A program made the position numbers and the translations under genes. This document shows positions 48,966 to 58,579 of a stretch of 64,000 nucleotides of DNA, piece by piece. Each line of letters opens with the position of its first letter. Position 1 is the stretch's first letter. The notes beneath the pieces are model-generated. The model saw only the letters and a program-made list of their open reading frames with translations, had not been told where the DNA came from and ran no database searches. This stretch comes from Streptomyces sp. YIM 121038 (lineage in GTDB: Bacteria > Actinomycetota > Actinomycetes > Streptomycetales > Streptomycetaceae), in assembly GCF_006088715.1 (NCBI RefSeq), contig NZ_CP030771.1, positions 3,472,001 to 3,536,000 on the forward strand, given 5' to 3'.

Positions 48966-49925
48966 CTACTGCTCGTTCTGCGCGGTGCCGTCGGCCCCGT
49001 CGGCGGGAGCCTGCCCGGACGGCGTCGCGGTGACCGTGACGGTGGGGGCGGGCTTGGGCTTGGCGGGCTTGTCGGGCAGCACGGTGTCGCGGGGGTCCTT
49101 GCGGGGGGCCTCGACGACGACGCCGACGACGTCCAGCTTGGTGAAGCCGACGTACGGCCGGACGTATACGTTGCGGGTCAGGTCGCCGCCGGAGGGGTCG
49201 ACGCGGACGACCTCGCCGACGGGGACGCCCGGCACGAACGGCTTGTCGGCCTGGGAGCCGAAGGTGACCAGACGGTCGCCCTTCTTGATCTTCGCCTTGC
49301 CGTTGAGCATCTGGACGCGCAGCGGGCGGTCGCCCTGGCCGGAGGCGAAGCCGAGCTCGTCGGTCTTCTCCATGCGGGTGCCGACGGTGAAGTCGGGGTC
49401 GTTGGCGAGCAGGACCGTCGCGGTGGACGGGCCGACGGTGGTGACGCGGCCGACCAGGCCGTCGCCGTTGAGGACCGTCATGTCGCGCTTGAGGCCGTCG
49501 TTCGCGCCCGCGTCGATGGTGACCGTCCAGGAGAAGCCCTGGGCCGCTCCTATGCCGATGACCTCCGCACCCTTGATGCCGTACTGGCCCGCGCCCGCGG
49601 TCTTGAGCAGGGAGTCGAGCTGTTTGACCCGGCTGCGGTTGCGGTCGTCGCTGCCGAGCTTGGCCTTGAGCGCGGCGTTCTCCCGCTCCAGCTGGGCGAT
49701 GCGGTCGTGGCGGCCGCCGGAGTCGCGGACCGCGCCGATGGCGTTGCCGATCGGGTCCACTGCGCCCGCCATGCCGTCCTCGACCGGCCCGAAGACCGTG
49801 GCGGCGGCCTGTCGGGCACCGTCGACCGGTGAATCCTCGCCACCGCGGATGTCCACCGTGATCAGTGCGAACGCGATGGCGATCAGCAGCACCAGGAGCA
49901 GCCGGCTCTCTCGTGTGTCCCTCAC
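48966..49925 (-). CDS. mreC: rod shape-determining protein MreC
   Basis: 319 residues from GTG 49925 (VRDTRESRLLLVLLIAIAFA). One transmembrane anchor (about 8-25), a coiled coil (IAQLERENAALKAKL, about 80-105), then the two beta-barrel domains, and a Pro/Thr/Lys-rich tail. Starts are debatable: a TTG at 49949 in the same frame has no ribosome site, while GAGGAAGG lies about 14 bases before the GTG, longer than ideal. Confidence 0.92.
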   Translation of the reverse strand: MRDTRESRLLLVLLIAIAFALITVDIRGGEDSPVDGARQAAATVFGPVEDGMAGAVDPIGNAIGAVRDSGGRHDRIAQLERENAALKAKLGSDDRNRSRVKQLDSLLKTAGAGQYGIKGAEVIGIGAAQGFSWTVTIDAGANDGLKRDMTVLNGDGLVGRVTTVGPSTATVLLANDPDFTVGTRMEKTDELGFASGQGDRPLRVQMLNGKAKIKKGDRLVTFGSQADKPFVPGVPVGEVVRVDPSGGDLTRNVYVRPYVGFTKLDVVGVVVEAPRKDPRDTVLPDKPAKPKPAPTVTVTATPSGQAPADGADGTAQNEQ

Positions 49926-50198
49926 GTGCGGCGGCCGTGCCTTCCTCAAGTAGGAATCTGCGGAATGTGAGCCCGCGGGGTCCCCGGAGCCCCGAAGTCC
50001 GCGGAATTCTTATGCCTTGCCTATATATCAACGATCCGCCGCACGAGGCGGCAGGCACTCGTACGGCGGACCTTTTCACGTCAGGTCGTGTGCGGGTCGT
50101 GACGTCCGGTCAGCGGACGCGGCCGCCCGGCCACTGTAGTGACCGGGCGCCTGGTGTCACACGGCGGGACGCCGCCTTCCCGGCGCGTCCCGCAGGGG
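49926..50198 (-). promoter_or_regulatory. mreB-mreC intergenic region
   Basis: 273 bases without a gene. A strikingly AT-rich island at about 50005-50035 (minus strand TTGATATATAGGCAAGG) is a probable promoter for mreCD-pbp2-rodA separate from mreB. A GTGAC/GTCAC inverted repeat lies at about 50135-50158 and could end part of the mreB transcripts. Confidence 0.45.
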
Positions 50199-51218
50199 TC
50201 AGCGACGCGGCTGGGCGTCGAGCACCTGCTGCAGCGCCTCGAACTCCTCGACGCACTTGCCGGAGCCGAGCGCCACGCTGTCCAGCGGGTCCTCGGCGAT
50301 GTGGATCGGCATGCCCGTCTCGCGGCGCAGCCGCTCGTCGAGGCCGCGCAGGAGCGCGCCGCCGCCGGTCAGGACGATGCCGCGGTCCATGACGTCGCCG
50401 GAGAGCTCGGGCGGGCACTTGTCGAGCGTGGTCTTGACCGCGTCGACGATGGCGTTGACGGGCTCCTCGATCGCCTTGCGGACCTCGGCCGCGGAGATCA
50501 CCACGGTCTTGGGCAGGCCGGAGACCAGGTCGCGGCCGCGGATCTCGGTGTGCTCGTCGGCGTCCATGTCGTACGCGGAGCCGATGGTGATCTTGATCTG
50601 TTCGGCCGTGCGCTCACCGAGGAGGAGGGAGTACTCCTTCTTGATGTGCTGGATGATCGCGTTGTCCAGCTCGTCGCCCGCGACGCGGATGGACTGTGCC
50701 GTGACGATTCCGCCGAGGGAGATGACGGCGACCTCGGTGGTGCCGCCGCCGATGTCCACCACCATGTTGCCGGTGGCCTCGTGGACCGGGAGGCCGGAGC
50801 CGATGGCCGCGGCCATGGGCTCCTCGATGATGTGCACCTGACGGGCACCCGCCTGCGAGGAGGCCTCGATGACGGCGCGGCGCTCGACCCCGGTGATACC
50901 GGAGGGCACACAGACGACGACGCGCGGGCGGGCCAGATAGCGACGCTTGTGGATCTTCAGAATGAAGTAGCGGAGCATCCGCTCGGTGATCTCGAAGTCG
51001 GCGATGACGCCGTCCTTCAGCGGACGCACCGCGACGATGTTGCCGGGCGTGCGCCCGATCATCTTCTTCGCTTCTGCGCCGACCGCGAGGATGCCGCCGG
51101 TGTTGGTGTTGATCGCGACGACGGACGGCTCGTTGAGTACGATCCCCCGACCCCTGACGTACACCAGCGTGTTGGCGGTCCCGAGGTCGACAGCCATGTC
51201 ACGGCCGATGAACGACAT
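50199..51218 (-). CDS. mreB: actin-like rod shape protein MreB
   Basis: 339 residues. Nucleotide-binding signatures of the actin fold are present: [12 protein letters not shown] (phosphate 1), [14 protein letters not shown] (phosphate 2) and [12 protein letters not shown] (adenosine). In Streptomyces MreB acts in spore-wall thickening rather than hyphal tip growth. ATG 51218 ([13 protein letters not shown]) is preferred because GGGGAAC lies just before it; ATG 51230 (MGNNMSF) is the alternative used in some annotations. Operon with mreCD, PBP2 and RodA. Confidence 0.96.
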   Translation of the reverse strand: MSFIGRDMAVDLGTANTLVYVRGRGIVLNEPSVVAINTNTGGILAVGAEAKKMIGRTPGNIVAVRPLKDGVIADFEITERMLRYFILKIHKRRYLARPRVVVCVPSGITGVERRAVIEASSQAGARQVHIIEEPMAAAIGSGLPVHEATGNMVVDIGGGTTEVAVISLGGIVTAQSIRVAGDELDNAIIQHIKKEYSLLLGERTAEQIKITIGSAYDMDADEHTEIRGRDLVSGLPKTVVISAAEVRKAIEEPVNAIVDAVKTTLDKCPPELSGDVMDRGIVLTGGGALLRGLDERLRRETGMPIHIAEDPLDSVALGSGKCVEEFEALQQVLDAQPRR

Positions 51219-51443
51219 GTTGTTCCCCATGAGGATGCGTCTGGCCTTCCCTAGTGGAGCGTGTGATGGCTTGTTAGGTAGGCGAGGTGGGTGCTGTGTG
51301 GCGTGGAGGCTTCCATCGTAGTCTCGCCCGCACGCGCACGGCGCGAGGGTCTCCGCCATTGTCAGCAGATGATGTGGCGCCCCGCTCTTGGAGACGTGCC
51401 ATCCGAGGCACGGGTTCCCCCAATCGGGGCGCATATGCCAAAA

Positions 51444-51467
51444 GACGGCCGAATTTCTTCGGCCGTC
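51444..51467 (-). terminator. ndk terminator
   Basis: Perfect 10-bp stem with a four-base loop followed on the minus strand by TTTT, 49 bases past the ndk stop. The remainder of 51219-51443 holds the mreB promoter region, in which TACGAT (minus strand, about 51323) is a plausible -10. Confidence 0.88.
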
Positions 51468-51515
51468 CCTGGTCGGTGGAGCGATCGCACTGACTACATG
51501 TCAGAACCCGGAGCC

Positions 51516-51929
51516 TCAGACGAGAGCCGGAAAGAAGATCTTGAGCTCGCGCTCGGCGGACTCCTCGGAGTCGGAGGCGTGCACGAGGTTCTCCCGGACG
51601 ATGCTGCCGAAGTCGCCGCGGATGGAGCCGGGGGCGGCGGCGATCGGGTCGGTCGGGCCCGCGAGCTGGCGCATTCCCTCGATCACGCGCTCACCCTCGA
51701 TGACGAGGGCGACCACCGGGCCGGAGGCCATGAACGCGACCAGCGGCTCGTAGAACGGCTTGCCCTTGTGCTCGCCGTAGTGCGCCTCCAGCGTGTCCTG
51801 GTCCAGGGTGCGCAGCTCCAGCGCGGAGATGGCCCAGCCCGCCTTGCGCTCGATACGGCCGATGATCTCCCCGATCAGTCCCCGGCGGACGGTGTCGGGC
51901 TTGAGAAGAACGAGCGTGCGCTGGCTCAT
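51516..51929 (-). CDS. ndk: nucleoside diphosphate kinase
   Basis: 137 residues from ATG 51929 (MSQRTLVLLKPDTV). Transfers phosphate from ATP to NDPs through a phospho-His. The active-site block is normally NxxHGSDS; here the visible form is NLVHASDSEESA, with Gly to Ala, which is tolerated in some actinobacteria. The frame starts 15 bases further upstream, but the family begins at MSQRT. Confidence 0.96.
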   Translation of the reverse strand: MSQRTLVLLKPDTVRRGLIGEIIGRIERKAGWAISALELRTLDQDTLEAHYGEHKGKPFYEPLVAFMASGPVVALVIEGERVIEGMRQLAGPTDPIAAAPGSIRGDFGSIVRENLVHASDSEESAERELKIFFPALV

Positions 51930-52055
51930 GGTGTGCGGCTCCAAGAGGTGTTTTCACGATCACATGGGATGGATTCCGCACGATACCGGGGGCACTACGG
52001 AGGGTGGCCATCGGGTGAGCGCGATATCGGGCCACTCCGGCAGTTCGGGGAAATA

Positions 52056-52120
52056 GCCCGTCCGGCGTTTGAGGACGAGGCCGGAGGCCGGAGAAAGCCC
52101 GTCCGGCGTTTGAGGACGAG
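52056..52120. repeat. two direct copies of a Streptomyces 3'-intergenic repeat
   Basis: GCCCGTCCGGCGTTTGAGG begins at 52056 and again at 52097, between ndk and the DUF4233 gene. The same element recurs at 55367-55390 and 59344-59367 (inverted) and 59379-59400. It is a widespread dispersed sequence in Streptomyces genomes as I recall. Confidence 0.85.
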
Positions 52121-52164
52121 CGCGCAGCGCGACGCACGGCCCCGGGGCCCGGGGGGAGGCAGGC

Positions 52165-52521
52165 TCAGCCCCCGGAGGCCTCCCCCCGCTCGGCCAGCGC
52201 AGCGAACCGCGCCTTCGCCTCGTCGATCTTCTGGCCGAAGTGCACCGAAGCCCACCACAGCGCGGCGAACATCGCCCCCATGAAGAACATGATCGGCACC
52301 ACGAAGCCGCTCGCGATCAGCGCGACCTGGAGGGCCCAGCCGAGCTGGACCCCACCCGGCCGGGTGACCATGCCGCAGAGCAGGACGGACAGGGCCATCG
52401 CGACGCCGCACACCGTCCAGACCGTGCTCGTCTCCAGGTCCGGGTCCTTCATGGCGACCAGCCCGGCGAAGCCGATGACGAGGAACTCACCGATGAGGGT
52501 CGAAGAACAGAGCGTACGCAC
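52165..52521 (-). CDS. DUF4233 small membrane protein
   Basis: 118 residues from a GTG start. Four hydrophobic helices (about 10-24, 34-52, 60-75, 78-95) and a charged C-terminal tail, the DUF4233 layout. It follows folC by five bases and is regularly found in this position in actinobacteria; function unknown. Confidence 0.85.
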   Translation of the reverse strand: MRTLCSSTLIGEFLVIGFAGLVAMKDPDLETSTVWTVCGVAMALSVLLCGMVTRPGGVQLGWALQVALIASGFVVPIMFFMGAMFAALWWASVHFGQKIDEAKARFAALAERGEASGG

Positions 52522-52526
52522 AGCGG

Positions 52527-54062
52527 TCAGCCCCTCCCCAGGAGCAGTCGGGCCTCGCCCACGGTGATGACGGAGCCGGTGACCAGGACGCCGCCGCCCG
52601 CGAACTCGCCCTCCTCCTCGGCGAGGGTGATCGCCGCCTCCAGGGCGTCGTCCAGGCGCGGCTCGACCTGGACCCGGTCGTCGCCGAAGACCTCGACGGC
52701 GATGGCCGCGAGCTCGTCGGCGCCGAGCGCGCGGTCGCTGGAGTTCCGCGTGACGACGACCTCGGCGAAGATCGGCTCGAAGGCCTCCAGCATGCCGCGC
52801 GCGTTCTTCCCGTCGCTCACGCCGAGGACGCCGATCAGCCGGCTGAAGTCGAAGACCTCGCTGATGGACGCGGCGGCGGCGCGGGCCCCCGCCGGGTTGT
52901 GCGCGGCGTCCAGGACGACCGTGGGCGAGCGGCGGACGACTTCGAGGCGGCCCGGGGACGCCACCGCGGCGAAGGCCTTGCGGACCGTCTCGATGTCCAG
53001 GGGCTCCACGCGCTGGGCGCCGACGCCGAAGAACGCCTCGACGGCGGCGAGCGCCACCGCCGCGTTGTGCGCCTGGTGCTCGCCGTGCAGCGGCAGGAAC
53101 ACCTCCTCGTACTCGCCGCCGAGGCCGCGCAGCGTGAGCAGCTGGCCGCCGACGGCGACCTGGCGGCCGATGAGCCCGAACTCCAGGCCCTCGCGGGCGA
53201 CCGTGGCGTCCACCTCGACGGCCTTCTTCAGGAGCACCTGCGCGGCGTCCACCGGCTGCTGGGCCAGGATGACCGTCGCGTCCTGCTTGACGATCCCGGA
53301 CTTCTCCACGGCGATCTCGGCGGGCGTGCTGCCGAGGCGGTCGGTGTGGTCCAGGTCGATGGGGGTGACGACGGCGACCGCGCCGTCGATCACGTTCGTC
53401 GCGTCCCAGGTGCCGCCCATGCCGACCTCGACGACGGCGACGTCGACCGGGGCGTCCGCGAAGGCGGCGTACGCCATGCCCGTGAGCACCTCGAAGAAGG
53501 AGAGGCGGTGCTCCTCCTTGGCGTCGACGAGGTCCACGTACGGCTTGATGTCCTGATACGCCTCGATGAAGCGCTCGGGGTCGATGGGGGCGCCGTCCAG
53601 GCTGATGCGCTCCGTGATCGACTGGACGTGCGGGGACGTGTACCGCCCGGTGCGCAGCTCGAAGGCGCCGAGGAGGGCCTCGATCATGCGGGCCGTGGAC
53701 GTCTTGCCGTTCGTCCCCGTGATGTGGATCGACGGGTACGCGCGCTGGGGCTCGCCCAGGACGTCCATCAGCAGGGCGATGCGCCGCAGCGACGGGTCCA
53801 GCTTGGTCTCGGGCCAGCGGGCCACGAGCTCCCCCTCGACCTCGCGCAGCGCCCTGTCCACCTCGGGGTCGGCGGGGCGGGCCGGGACGTCGCCCTGCGG
53901 CGGGCCGCCCTGGGTGCGCAGGGTGCGGCTGCCCGCCTCGATCACGGCGAGGTCCGGGTCGCGTTCGGTCTCGGCGGCGACGATGTCGTCGAACTGGTCG
54001 AAGGAGTCGGCCGGGCCGGTCTCGTCGTCGCGCGGGCTGTCGTTCGGAGGGAGGTCACTCAC
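52527..54062 (-). CDS. folC: folylpolyglutamate synthase / dihydrofolate synthase
   Basis: 511 residues from GTG 54062. Adds glutamate to (dihydro)folate. The P-loop is ITGTNGKTSTARM near residue 120, followed by the Mur-ligase-like central and C-terminal domains (VVLDAAHNPAGARA is the second signature). The first 80 residues are an acidic, probably disordered extension. The much longer frame upstream (to 55106) runs antisense to the MreB-like gene and is not used. TAGACT (54075-54070) ends 7 bases before the GTG and may drive a leaderless message. Confidence 0.94.
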   Translation of the reverse strand: MSDLPPNDSPRDDETGPADSFDQFDDIVAAETERDPDLAVIEAGSRTLRTQGGPPQGDVPARPADPEVDRALREVEGELVARWPETKLDPSLRRIALLMDVLGEPQRAYPSIHITGTNGKTSTARMIEALLGAFELRTGRYTSPHVQSITERISLDGAPIDPERFIEAYQDIKPYVDLVDAKEEHRLSFFEVLTGMAYAAFADAPVDVAVVEVGMGGTWDATNVIDGAVAVVTPIDLDHTDRLGSTPAEIAVEKSGIVKQDATVILAQQPVDAAQVLLKKAVEVDATVAREGLEFGLIGRQVAVGGQLLTLRGLGGEYEEVFLPLHGEHQAHNAAVALAAVEAFFGVGAQRVEPLDIETVRKAFAAVASPGRLEVVRRSPTVVLDAAHNPAGARAAAASISEVFDFSRLIGVLGVSDGKNARGMLEAFEPIFAEVVVTRNSSDRALGADELAAIAVEVFGDDRVQVEPRLDDALEAAITLAEEEGEFAGGGVLVTGSVITVGEARLLLGRG

Positions 54063-54272
54063 GTACGCCAGTCTACGGAGACCCACCGACAGCGGCCGGG
54101 CGGGCGTGGCCCCGCCTGCCCCGGACCCCGCTCCCCCGTGCCCGATCGGCCCCCGGCGGCTGCCCGCGGAGGCCGCGCGGGCCGCCTCCGCCCCGGGTCG
54201 GGACTTTAGGCCTGTCCGATTCAGGACTTTGGTCCCTCCGTCACCCGAACGGACCCGGCAAACTTGGCGATC

Positions 54273-55280
54273 ATGGACATAGGGATCGACCTCGGCACCG
54301 CCAACACGCTTCTGTACGTCCGCGGTCAGGGCATCGTGCTCAACGAACCGTCCGTGGTCGCCGTCAAGGAAGGCGCGCGCACCGCGCTCGCCGTCGGGAC
54401 GGAGGCCAAGGAGACCATCGGCCGCACGCCCGGCTCCATCACGGCCATCCGCCCCCTCAAGGACGGCGTGATCAGCGACTTCGAAGCGGCCGAGGAGATG
54501 ATCCGGCACTTCGTGCGCAAGGCCGTCCCGGGGCGCCGCCCGCGCACCCGCATGGTGGTGTGCGTCCCCAGCGGCGTCACGCCCGTCGAGCGGCGCGCCA
54601 TCGTGCACGCCGCGCAGCGGGCCGGGGCGCGGGCCGTGCACCTCGTCGAGGAGCCGATGGCGGCGGCGATCGGCGCGGGGCTCCCCGTGGCGGAGCCGCG
54701 CGGCTCCATGGTCGTCGACATCGGCGGCGGCACCACCGAGGTCGCCGTGATCTCCCTGGGCGGCATCGTCACGGCCCAGTCCCTGCGCGTCGGCGGCGAC
54801 CGCCTCGACGTCGCGATCACCGACTACGTCCGCAAGGAGCACGCCCTCCTCATCGGCGAGCGCACCGCCGAGGACATCAAGGTCGGGATCGGCTCGGCGT
54901 GGCCGGTGCCCGGCGAGGACTCCTTCGAGGACCGCACCTTCACCGTGCGGGGCCGCGAGAAGGTGGGCGGCCTGCCGAAGACGGTGGAGCTGACCGTGCG
55001 GGAGGTGCGGGCCGCTCTCGACGAGCCCGTGGAGGCGATCATCGCGGCGGTGCGGGCCACCCTGGAGGAGTGCCCGCCGGAGCTGTCCGGGGACGTCATG
55101 GAGCACGGCATCGTCCTCACCGGGGGCGGGGCGCTGCTGCCCGGGCTCGATCTGCGGCTCGCCTCCGCCACCGGGATCCCCGTCTTCGTGGCCGACGATC
55201 CGCTGGACAGCGTGGCGCTGGGGTGCGGCAAGTGCGTGGAGGACTTCGACGGGTTGGAGCGGGTCATGTCGGCGGCGTGA
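54273..55280 (+). CDS. MreB paralogue (MreB/Mbl family)
   Basis: 335 residues. It has the complete set of actin-fold motifs: [28 protein letters not shown] and [13 protein letters not shown], and aligns end to end with the mreB product 3 kb away (for example, [11 protein letters not shown] and PLDSVALG match exactly). A Trp-Pro-rich loop ([13 protein letters not shown]) replaces the [12 protein letters not shown] segment of MreB. ATG 54273 is preferred over TTG 54264. No ribosome site is seen. It is divergent from folC and convergent with the HisKA_3 kinase. Possible functions: Mbl-like spore wall role. Confidence 0.9.
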   Translation: MDIGIDLGTANTLLYVRGQGIVLNEPSVVAVKEGARTALAVGTEAKETIGRTPGSITAIRPLKDGVISDFEAAEEMIRHFVRKAVPGRRPRTRMVVCVPSGVTPVERRAIVHAAQRAGARAVHLVEEPMAAAIGAGLPVAEPRGSMVVDIGGGTTEVAVISLGGIVTAQSLRVGGDRLDVAITDYVRKEHALLIGERTAEDIKVGIGSAWPVPGEDSFEDRTFTVRGREKVGGLPKTVELTVREVRAALDEPVEAIIAAVRATLEECPPELSGDVMEHGIVLTGGGALLPGLDLRLASATGIPVFVADDPLDSVALGCGKCVEDFDGLERVMSAA

Positions 55281-55286
55281 GCCCTC

Positions 55287-55391
55287 GCGGGCAGCGCCCC
55301 AGACCCGCCCCTTCCCGCTCCGGGGGCTGCCGCCCCCGTGCCCCTGCTCCTTTCGGCGCTCCGCGCCTCGTCCTCAAACGCCGGACGGGCT
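55287..55391. repeat. composite intergenic repeat, copy 1
   Basis: A stretch of about 100 bp (CAGACCCGCCCCTTCCCG, a CGGGGGC/GCCCCCG hairpin at 55321-55338, then the inverted GTTTGAGGAC element at 55367-55390) that recurs almost unchanged at 59266-59368 in the same direction. It lies between convergent genes and can end transcription. Confidence 0.8.
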
Positions 55392-55398
55392 TGAAGGG

Positions 55399-56580
55399 TC
55401 AGGCCGGTTCGTCGGTGGGCAGGTCGGCCTCGACCTCGTACGAGCCGTCGCGCGGGCCCGCGAAGAACGTGCCGCCCAGGGTCCGGACGCGCTCGCCCAT
55501 CCCGGCCGTCCCGGTCCCCGCGGACACGGGCGCCGCGGGCCCGTCGGGCTCCCCGGCGGCCCCCGGGGCGGGCAGCGGATTGCTGACGCGGACGCGCAGG
55601 CGGCCCTCCCGGACGGTGACGCGGACCGTGATGACCTCCCCGGGCGCGTACTTCGCCGCGTTCGTGAGGCACTCCTGCACCACCCGGTGCACGGCCGCCT
55701 GGCGCAGGGGCGACAGGCGGTGGGCCGCGGCGTCGACGTGGAGGTCGACGGGGCTGCCCGCGAGGGCGCTGCGCCGGACCAGCTCGGGGAGGGCCTCGAC
55801 ACCGGGCGTGGGGCGGCCGTCGACGCCGCGCTGGACGATGATCTCGTTCAGCATGCGGTGCGCGGAGCGCGCGGTCTCGGAGAGCTCCTCGAAGCCGTCG
55901 GCGTGCGGGCCGCCCGCCGCGCGCCGCGCGAGCACCTGGGAGCGGACGCTGAGCAGCGTGAGCTCACGGCCGACGAAGTCGTGCACGTCGCGCGCGATGC
56001 GCGCCCGCTCCCGCTGCACCGCCTGCAGCGTCTCCGTCTCGGCCCGCTGGGCCTGGAGCTCGCGGACGAGGTCCTGCCGGTTGGCGGCGACGCCGACGCC
56101 CGCGGCGAGCGCCCCGATCGGCACGACGAGGCTGAGGAACTCGCTGAGCGTGTCACCCCGGTGCACCGGCCAGCCGGGCAGATTGAACATCACGTACGCG
56201 AAGGACACATAGCCGATCACGCCCACGGCCCCGGCCAGGCGGCCGCGGTAGCGGGCCAGCGAGTACAGGGCGAACTGCGCGAGCGTCAGCTCGTGCAGCC
56301 AGCCGAGCAGCACCAGCGCCACCAGGTACGGCACCCACGGCGCGACCCTCCGCAGCAGCAGCGTCCCCGCGCCCGCCGTGAGGACGAGCGCGGCCGTGAC
56401 CCCGGTCAGCGAATTGTCGGCCGCGGCCAGGCCCGGCACGTCGAGGGCCATCAGGGCGAGGCAGGAACCCGCCGTGAGGAGATCCAGTACACGAGGTTCC
56501 CGCGTGCAACGCCGAGCGAGGCGACGGCCCGCGGCCGCCGCCTGGCTGAGCGCCGTGACAGCGGCGGGCCACTCGTGCAT
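55399..56580 (-). CDS. HisKA_3-type sensor histidine kinase, no adjacent response regulator
   Basis: 393 residues from ATG 56580, which follows GGAGGGG; the frame upstream is non-coding. About five membrane helices (residues 40-195) with short loops precede a short coiled coil and the HisKA_3 phospho-acceptor helix, ERARIARDVHDFVGRELTLL. The ATPase domain shows QECLTNAAKYAPG (N box) and GTAGMGERVRTLGG (G box). Partners of this class are NarL/FixJ-type regulators; none lies next to it, so it is an orphan kinase in this window. Confidence 0.87.
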   Translation of the reverse strand: MHEWPAAVTALSQAAAAGRRLARRCTREPRVLDLLTAGSCLALMALDVPGLAAADNSLTGVTAALVLTAGAGTLLLRRVAPWVPYLVALVLLGWLHELTLAQFALYSLARYRGRLAGAVGVIGYVSFAYVMFNLPGWPVHRGDTLSEFLSLVVPIGALAAGVGVAANRQDLVRELQAQRAETETLQAVQRERARIARDVHDFVGRELTLLSVRSQVLARRAAGGPHADGFEELSETARSAHRMLNEIIVQRGVDGRPTPGVEALPELVRRSALAGSPVDLHVDAAAHRLSPLRQAAVHRVVQECLTNAAKYAPGEVITVRVTVREGRLRVRVSNPLPAPGAAGEPDGPAAPVSAGTGTAGMGERVRTLGGTFFAGPRDGSYEVEADLPTDEPA

Positions 56581-56785
56581 GTCCCCTCCATCATCGCTGA
56601 GGCCTTCGACCCGACACATCGGACTTTCGGCCCGCGCGCCCGCCCGACGGCGTGACGTGCCGCACCGCGGGGCGTGACGTGCCGCACCGCGGGGGCCGGG
56701 GCCGGGCGCCGTCCTCGTACGACAACGGGTGTACTCCCCGGCGCGGCGGCCCCGTCCCCGCGCGGCCCGGCGTTCCAATCGGACC

Positions 56786-57406
56786 ATGTGGTATGCCCAG
56801 AATCCGGGTCGCAGGGCCCGTCAGCTCGCCGGGGACGCGGCCGTCCTGGCGTGGACCGCGCTGTGGACCGCCGCCGCCCTCGTCGCCTACCGGCTCGCCG
56901 TGCTGCTCGGCCACCCCGGCCCCGACTCGGGCGTCGCCTCGTCGCGGTCCCCCGCCGCGCGCCTGCCCCTGGTCGGCGACGACGTGGGCGCCGCGCTGCG
57001 CTCGGTGGCCGGCTTCGTCGACGACGTGGACCCGGTGACGCTGCGCGCCGCGCTCGCCGTGGCCGCGGCGGGCCTGTTCCTGCTGCCCGTCGGCCTCGTC
57101 CTCGCGCTCTGGCTGCCGCGCCGGGTGCGCTGGGTGCGGCAGGCCGCCGCCGCCCGGGAGCTGGGCGCCTTCGCCAACGGGCGCGAGCTGCTCGCCCTGC
57201 GCGCGCTGCTCCGCCCCCTCGACGAGGTGGCCGAGACCGCCGCCGCCCTGCCGGGCGCGACCCCCGGCAGCCTCGCCGAGGGCTGGCGCACCGCCGACCC
57301 GCGCACCCTGGACGCGCTCGCGGACGCCGAACTGGAGCGGCTCGGCCTCGCCCCGGCGCCGGGCCCCGAACCGCTGGGCCCGCCCGCGGCCGAGCCCGCC
57401 GGTTAG
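56786..57406 (+). CDS. two-span membrane protein upstream of the PAS kinase
   Basis: 206 residues from ATG 56786 (MWYAQNPGRRARQLAG); the frame runs back to 56729 but this Met starts the recognisable part. Two membrane helices, about 18-40 and 85-108, with a loop of about 45 residues between them. The cytoplasmic C-terminal half is Ala/Leu/Arg-rich and helical. No recognised domain. It ends 9 bases before the kinase gene, so it may be a sensory or accessory subunit for that soluble kinase. Confidence 0.7.
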   Translation: MWYAQNPGRRARQLAGDAAVLAWTALWTAAALVAYRLAVLLGHPGPDSGVASSRSPAARLPLVGDDVGAALRSVAGFVDDVDPVTLRAALAVAAAGLFLLPVGLVLALWLPRRVRWVRQAAAARELGAFANGRELLALRALLRPLDEVAETAAALPGATPGSLAEGWRTADPRTLDALADAELERLGLAPAPGPEPLGPPAAEPAG

Positions 57407-57415
57407 GCCCGGCGC

Positions 57416-58579
57416 ATGACGACGGAGCCCCGGGGCCTGCACGCCCCGTTCTCCGCGGCCGTGCTGCGGGCCATCCCGATGGGGGCGCTGCTCGTCGGCG
57501 ACGACGGCCGGGTCGTGGCGGCCAACCCCCAGTTCACGGAGGTCTGCGGCCTGCACGGCGTCGACACCTCGACGGGCGCCCCCGCCGACCCCATCGCCGA
57601 CGCCGTGACGCGGCTGCTCCCGGAGCGCGACGCCGCCGCGCTGCGCTCGCTGCGCGGCCAGTTCGTCCGCAAGGCCGAGCTCCGCCTGCGCGACGGGCGC
57701 ACGCTGCGCCGCAGCCGCCAGCCCATCGACGCGGGCGAGCGGCACCTGGGCGTCCTGTGGCTCGTCGAGGACGTCACCGAGCAGCGCCGCTACGAGGCCG
57801 ACCTGCACCGGCACATCGACACGCTCGGCGACCTCGCCCGCGACCGCGCCGAGTTCGCCGCCCGCACCTCGCACGAGCTGCGCACCCCGCTGGCCACGGT
57901 GCTCACCTTCTGCGAACTCCTCAGCGACCCCGCGGGCGGTGCCCTCGACGAGGCCCAGCGCGCGTACCTGGACACGATCCGGCGGGCCGCCACCCGCATG
58001 CAGGACATGGCCGACGGGCTCCTGCACCGGTACGCGGAGGCCGCGAGCGGCGCCCCGCCGTCCTTCGCCCCGCTCGACCCGGGCCGCCTGCTGACCCGCC
58101 TGGTGCACGACATCACCCCGTGGGCCACCCGCGACGGCGTCTTCGTGGCCCTCGACCTGCCCGGCGGCGGGCCGCCCCCGCTGACCGGCGACGCCGACCA
58201 GCTGGAGCGGGCGCTGACCTCGCTGCTCGACAACGCCGTGAAGTTCACCCCCGCCGGCGGCACCGTCACCGTCACCGCCCGGCCGTGCGACGGCCCCGGT
58301 GCCGACGAGGCGCCCGCGCCGCCCGGCTGGCGGATCACCATCGCCGACAGCGGCATCGGCATCCCCAAGGAGTTCCAGGAGGAGGTCTTCACCGAGTTCG
58401 TCCGCGCCCCGAACGCCCGGCGCGGCGGCTATCCGGGCACCGGCCTCGGACTGAGCGTCGTCCGCGACGCCGTGCGGCTGCACTCCGGCACCGTCGCCGT
58501 CCACAGCGACGAGGGGCACGGCACCAGCGTGGAGGTGTGGCTGCCGCTCGGCGGCCCGCCGGGGACCGGCCCGGCATGA
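57416..58579 (+). CDS. PAS-domain sensor histidine kinase (soluble)
   Basis: 387 residues. There is no membrane segment. A PAS domain occupies about 10-120 (AIPMGALLVGDDGRVVAANPQF, RRYEADL at the end), then HisKA with SHELRTPLATVLTF, and HATPase_c with DNAVKFTP, DSGIGIP and GTGLGLSVV. Overlaps the response-regulator gene as ATGA. Signal probably internal (ligand, redox or light in PAS) or through the membrane protein upstream. Confidence 0.92.
   Translation: MTTEPRGLHAPFSAAVLRAIPMGALLVGDDGRVVAANPQFTEVCGLHGVDTSTGAPADPIADAVTRLLPERDAAALRSLRGQFVRKAELRLRDGRTLRRSRQPIDAGERHLGVLWLVEDVTEQRRYEADLHRHIDTLGDLARDRAEFAARTSHELRTPLATVLTFCELLSDPAGGALDEAQRAYLDTIRRAATRMQDMADGLLHRYAEAASGAPPSFAPLDPGRLLTRLVHDITPWATRDGVFVALDLPGGGPPPLTGDADQLERALTSLLDNAVKFTPAGGTVTVTARPCDGPGADEAPAPPGWRITIADSGIGIPKEFQEEVFTEFVRAPNARRGGYPGTGLGLSVVRDAVRLHSGTVAVHSDEGHGTSVEVWLPLGGPPGTGPA

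Noticed and set aside
52056..52120. Miniature transposable element
   Set aside because: Copies lack terminal inverted repeats and target duplications. The sequence fits the known dispersed 3'-intergenic repeat of Streptomyces.
52527..55106. 859-residue minus-strand frame joining folC with upstream sequence
   Set aside because: Residues before 54062 are antisense to the MreB paralogue and unlike any FolC. GTG 54062 with a -10 box fits the real start.
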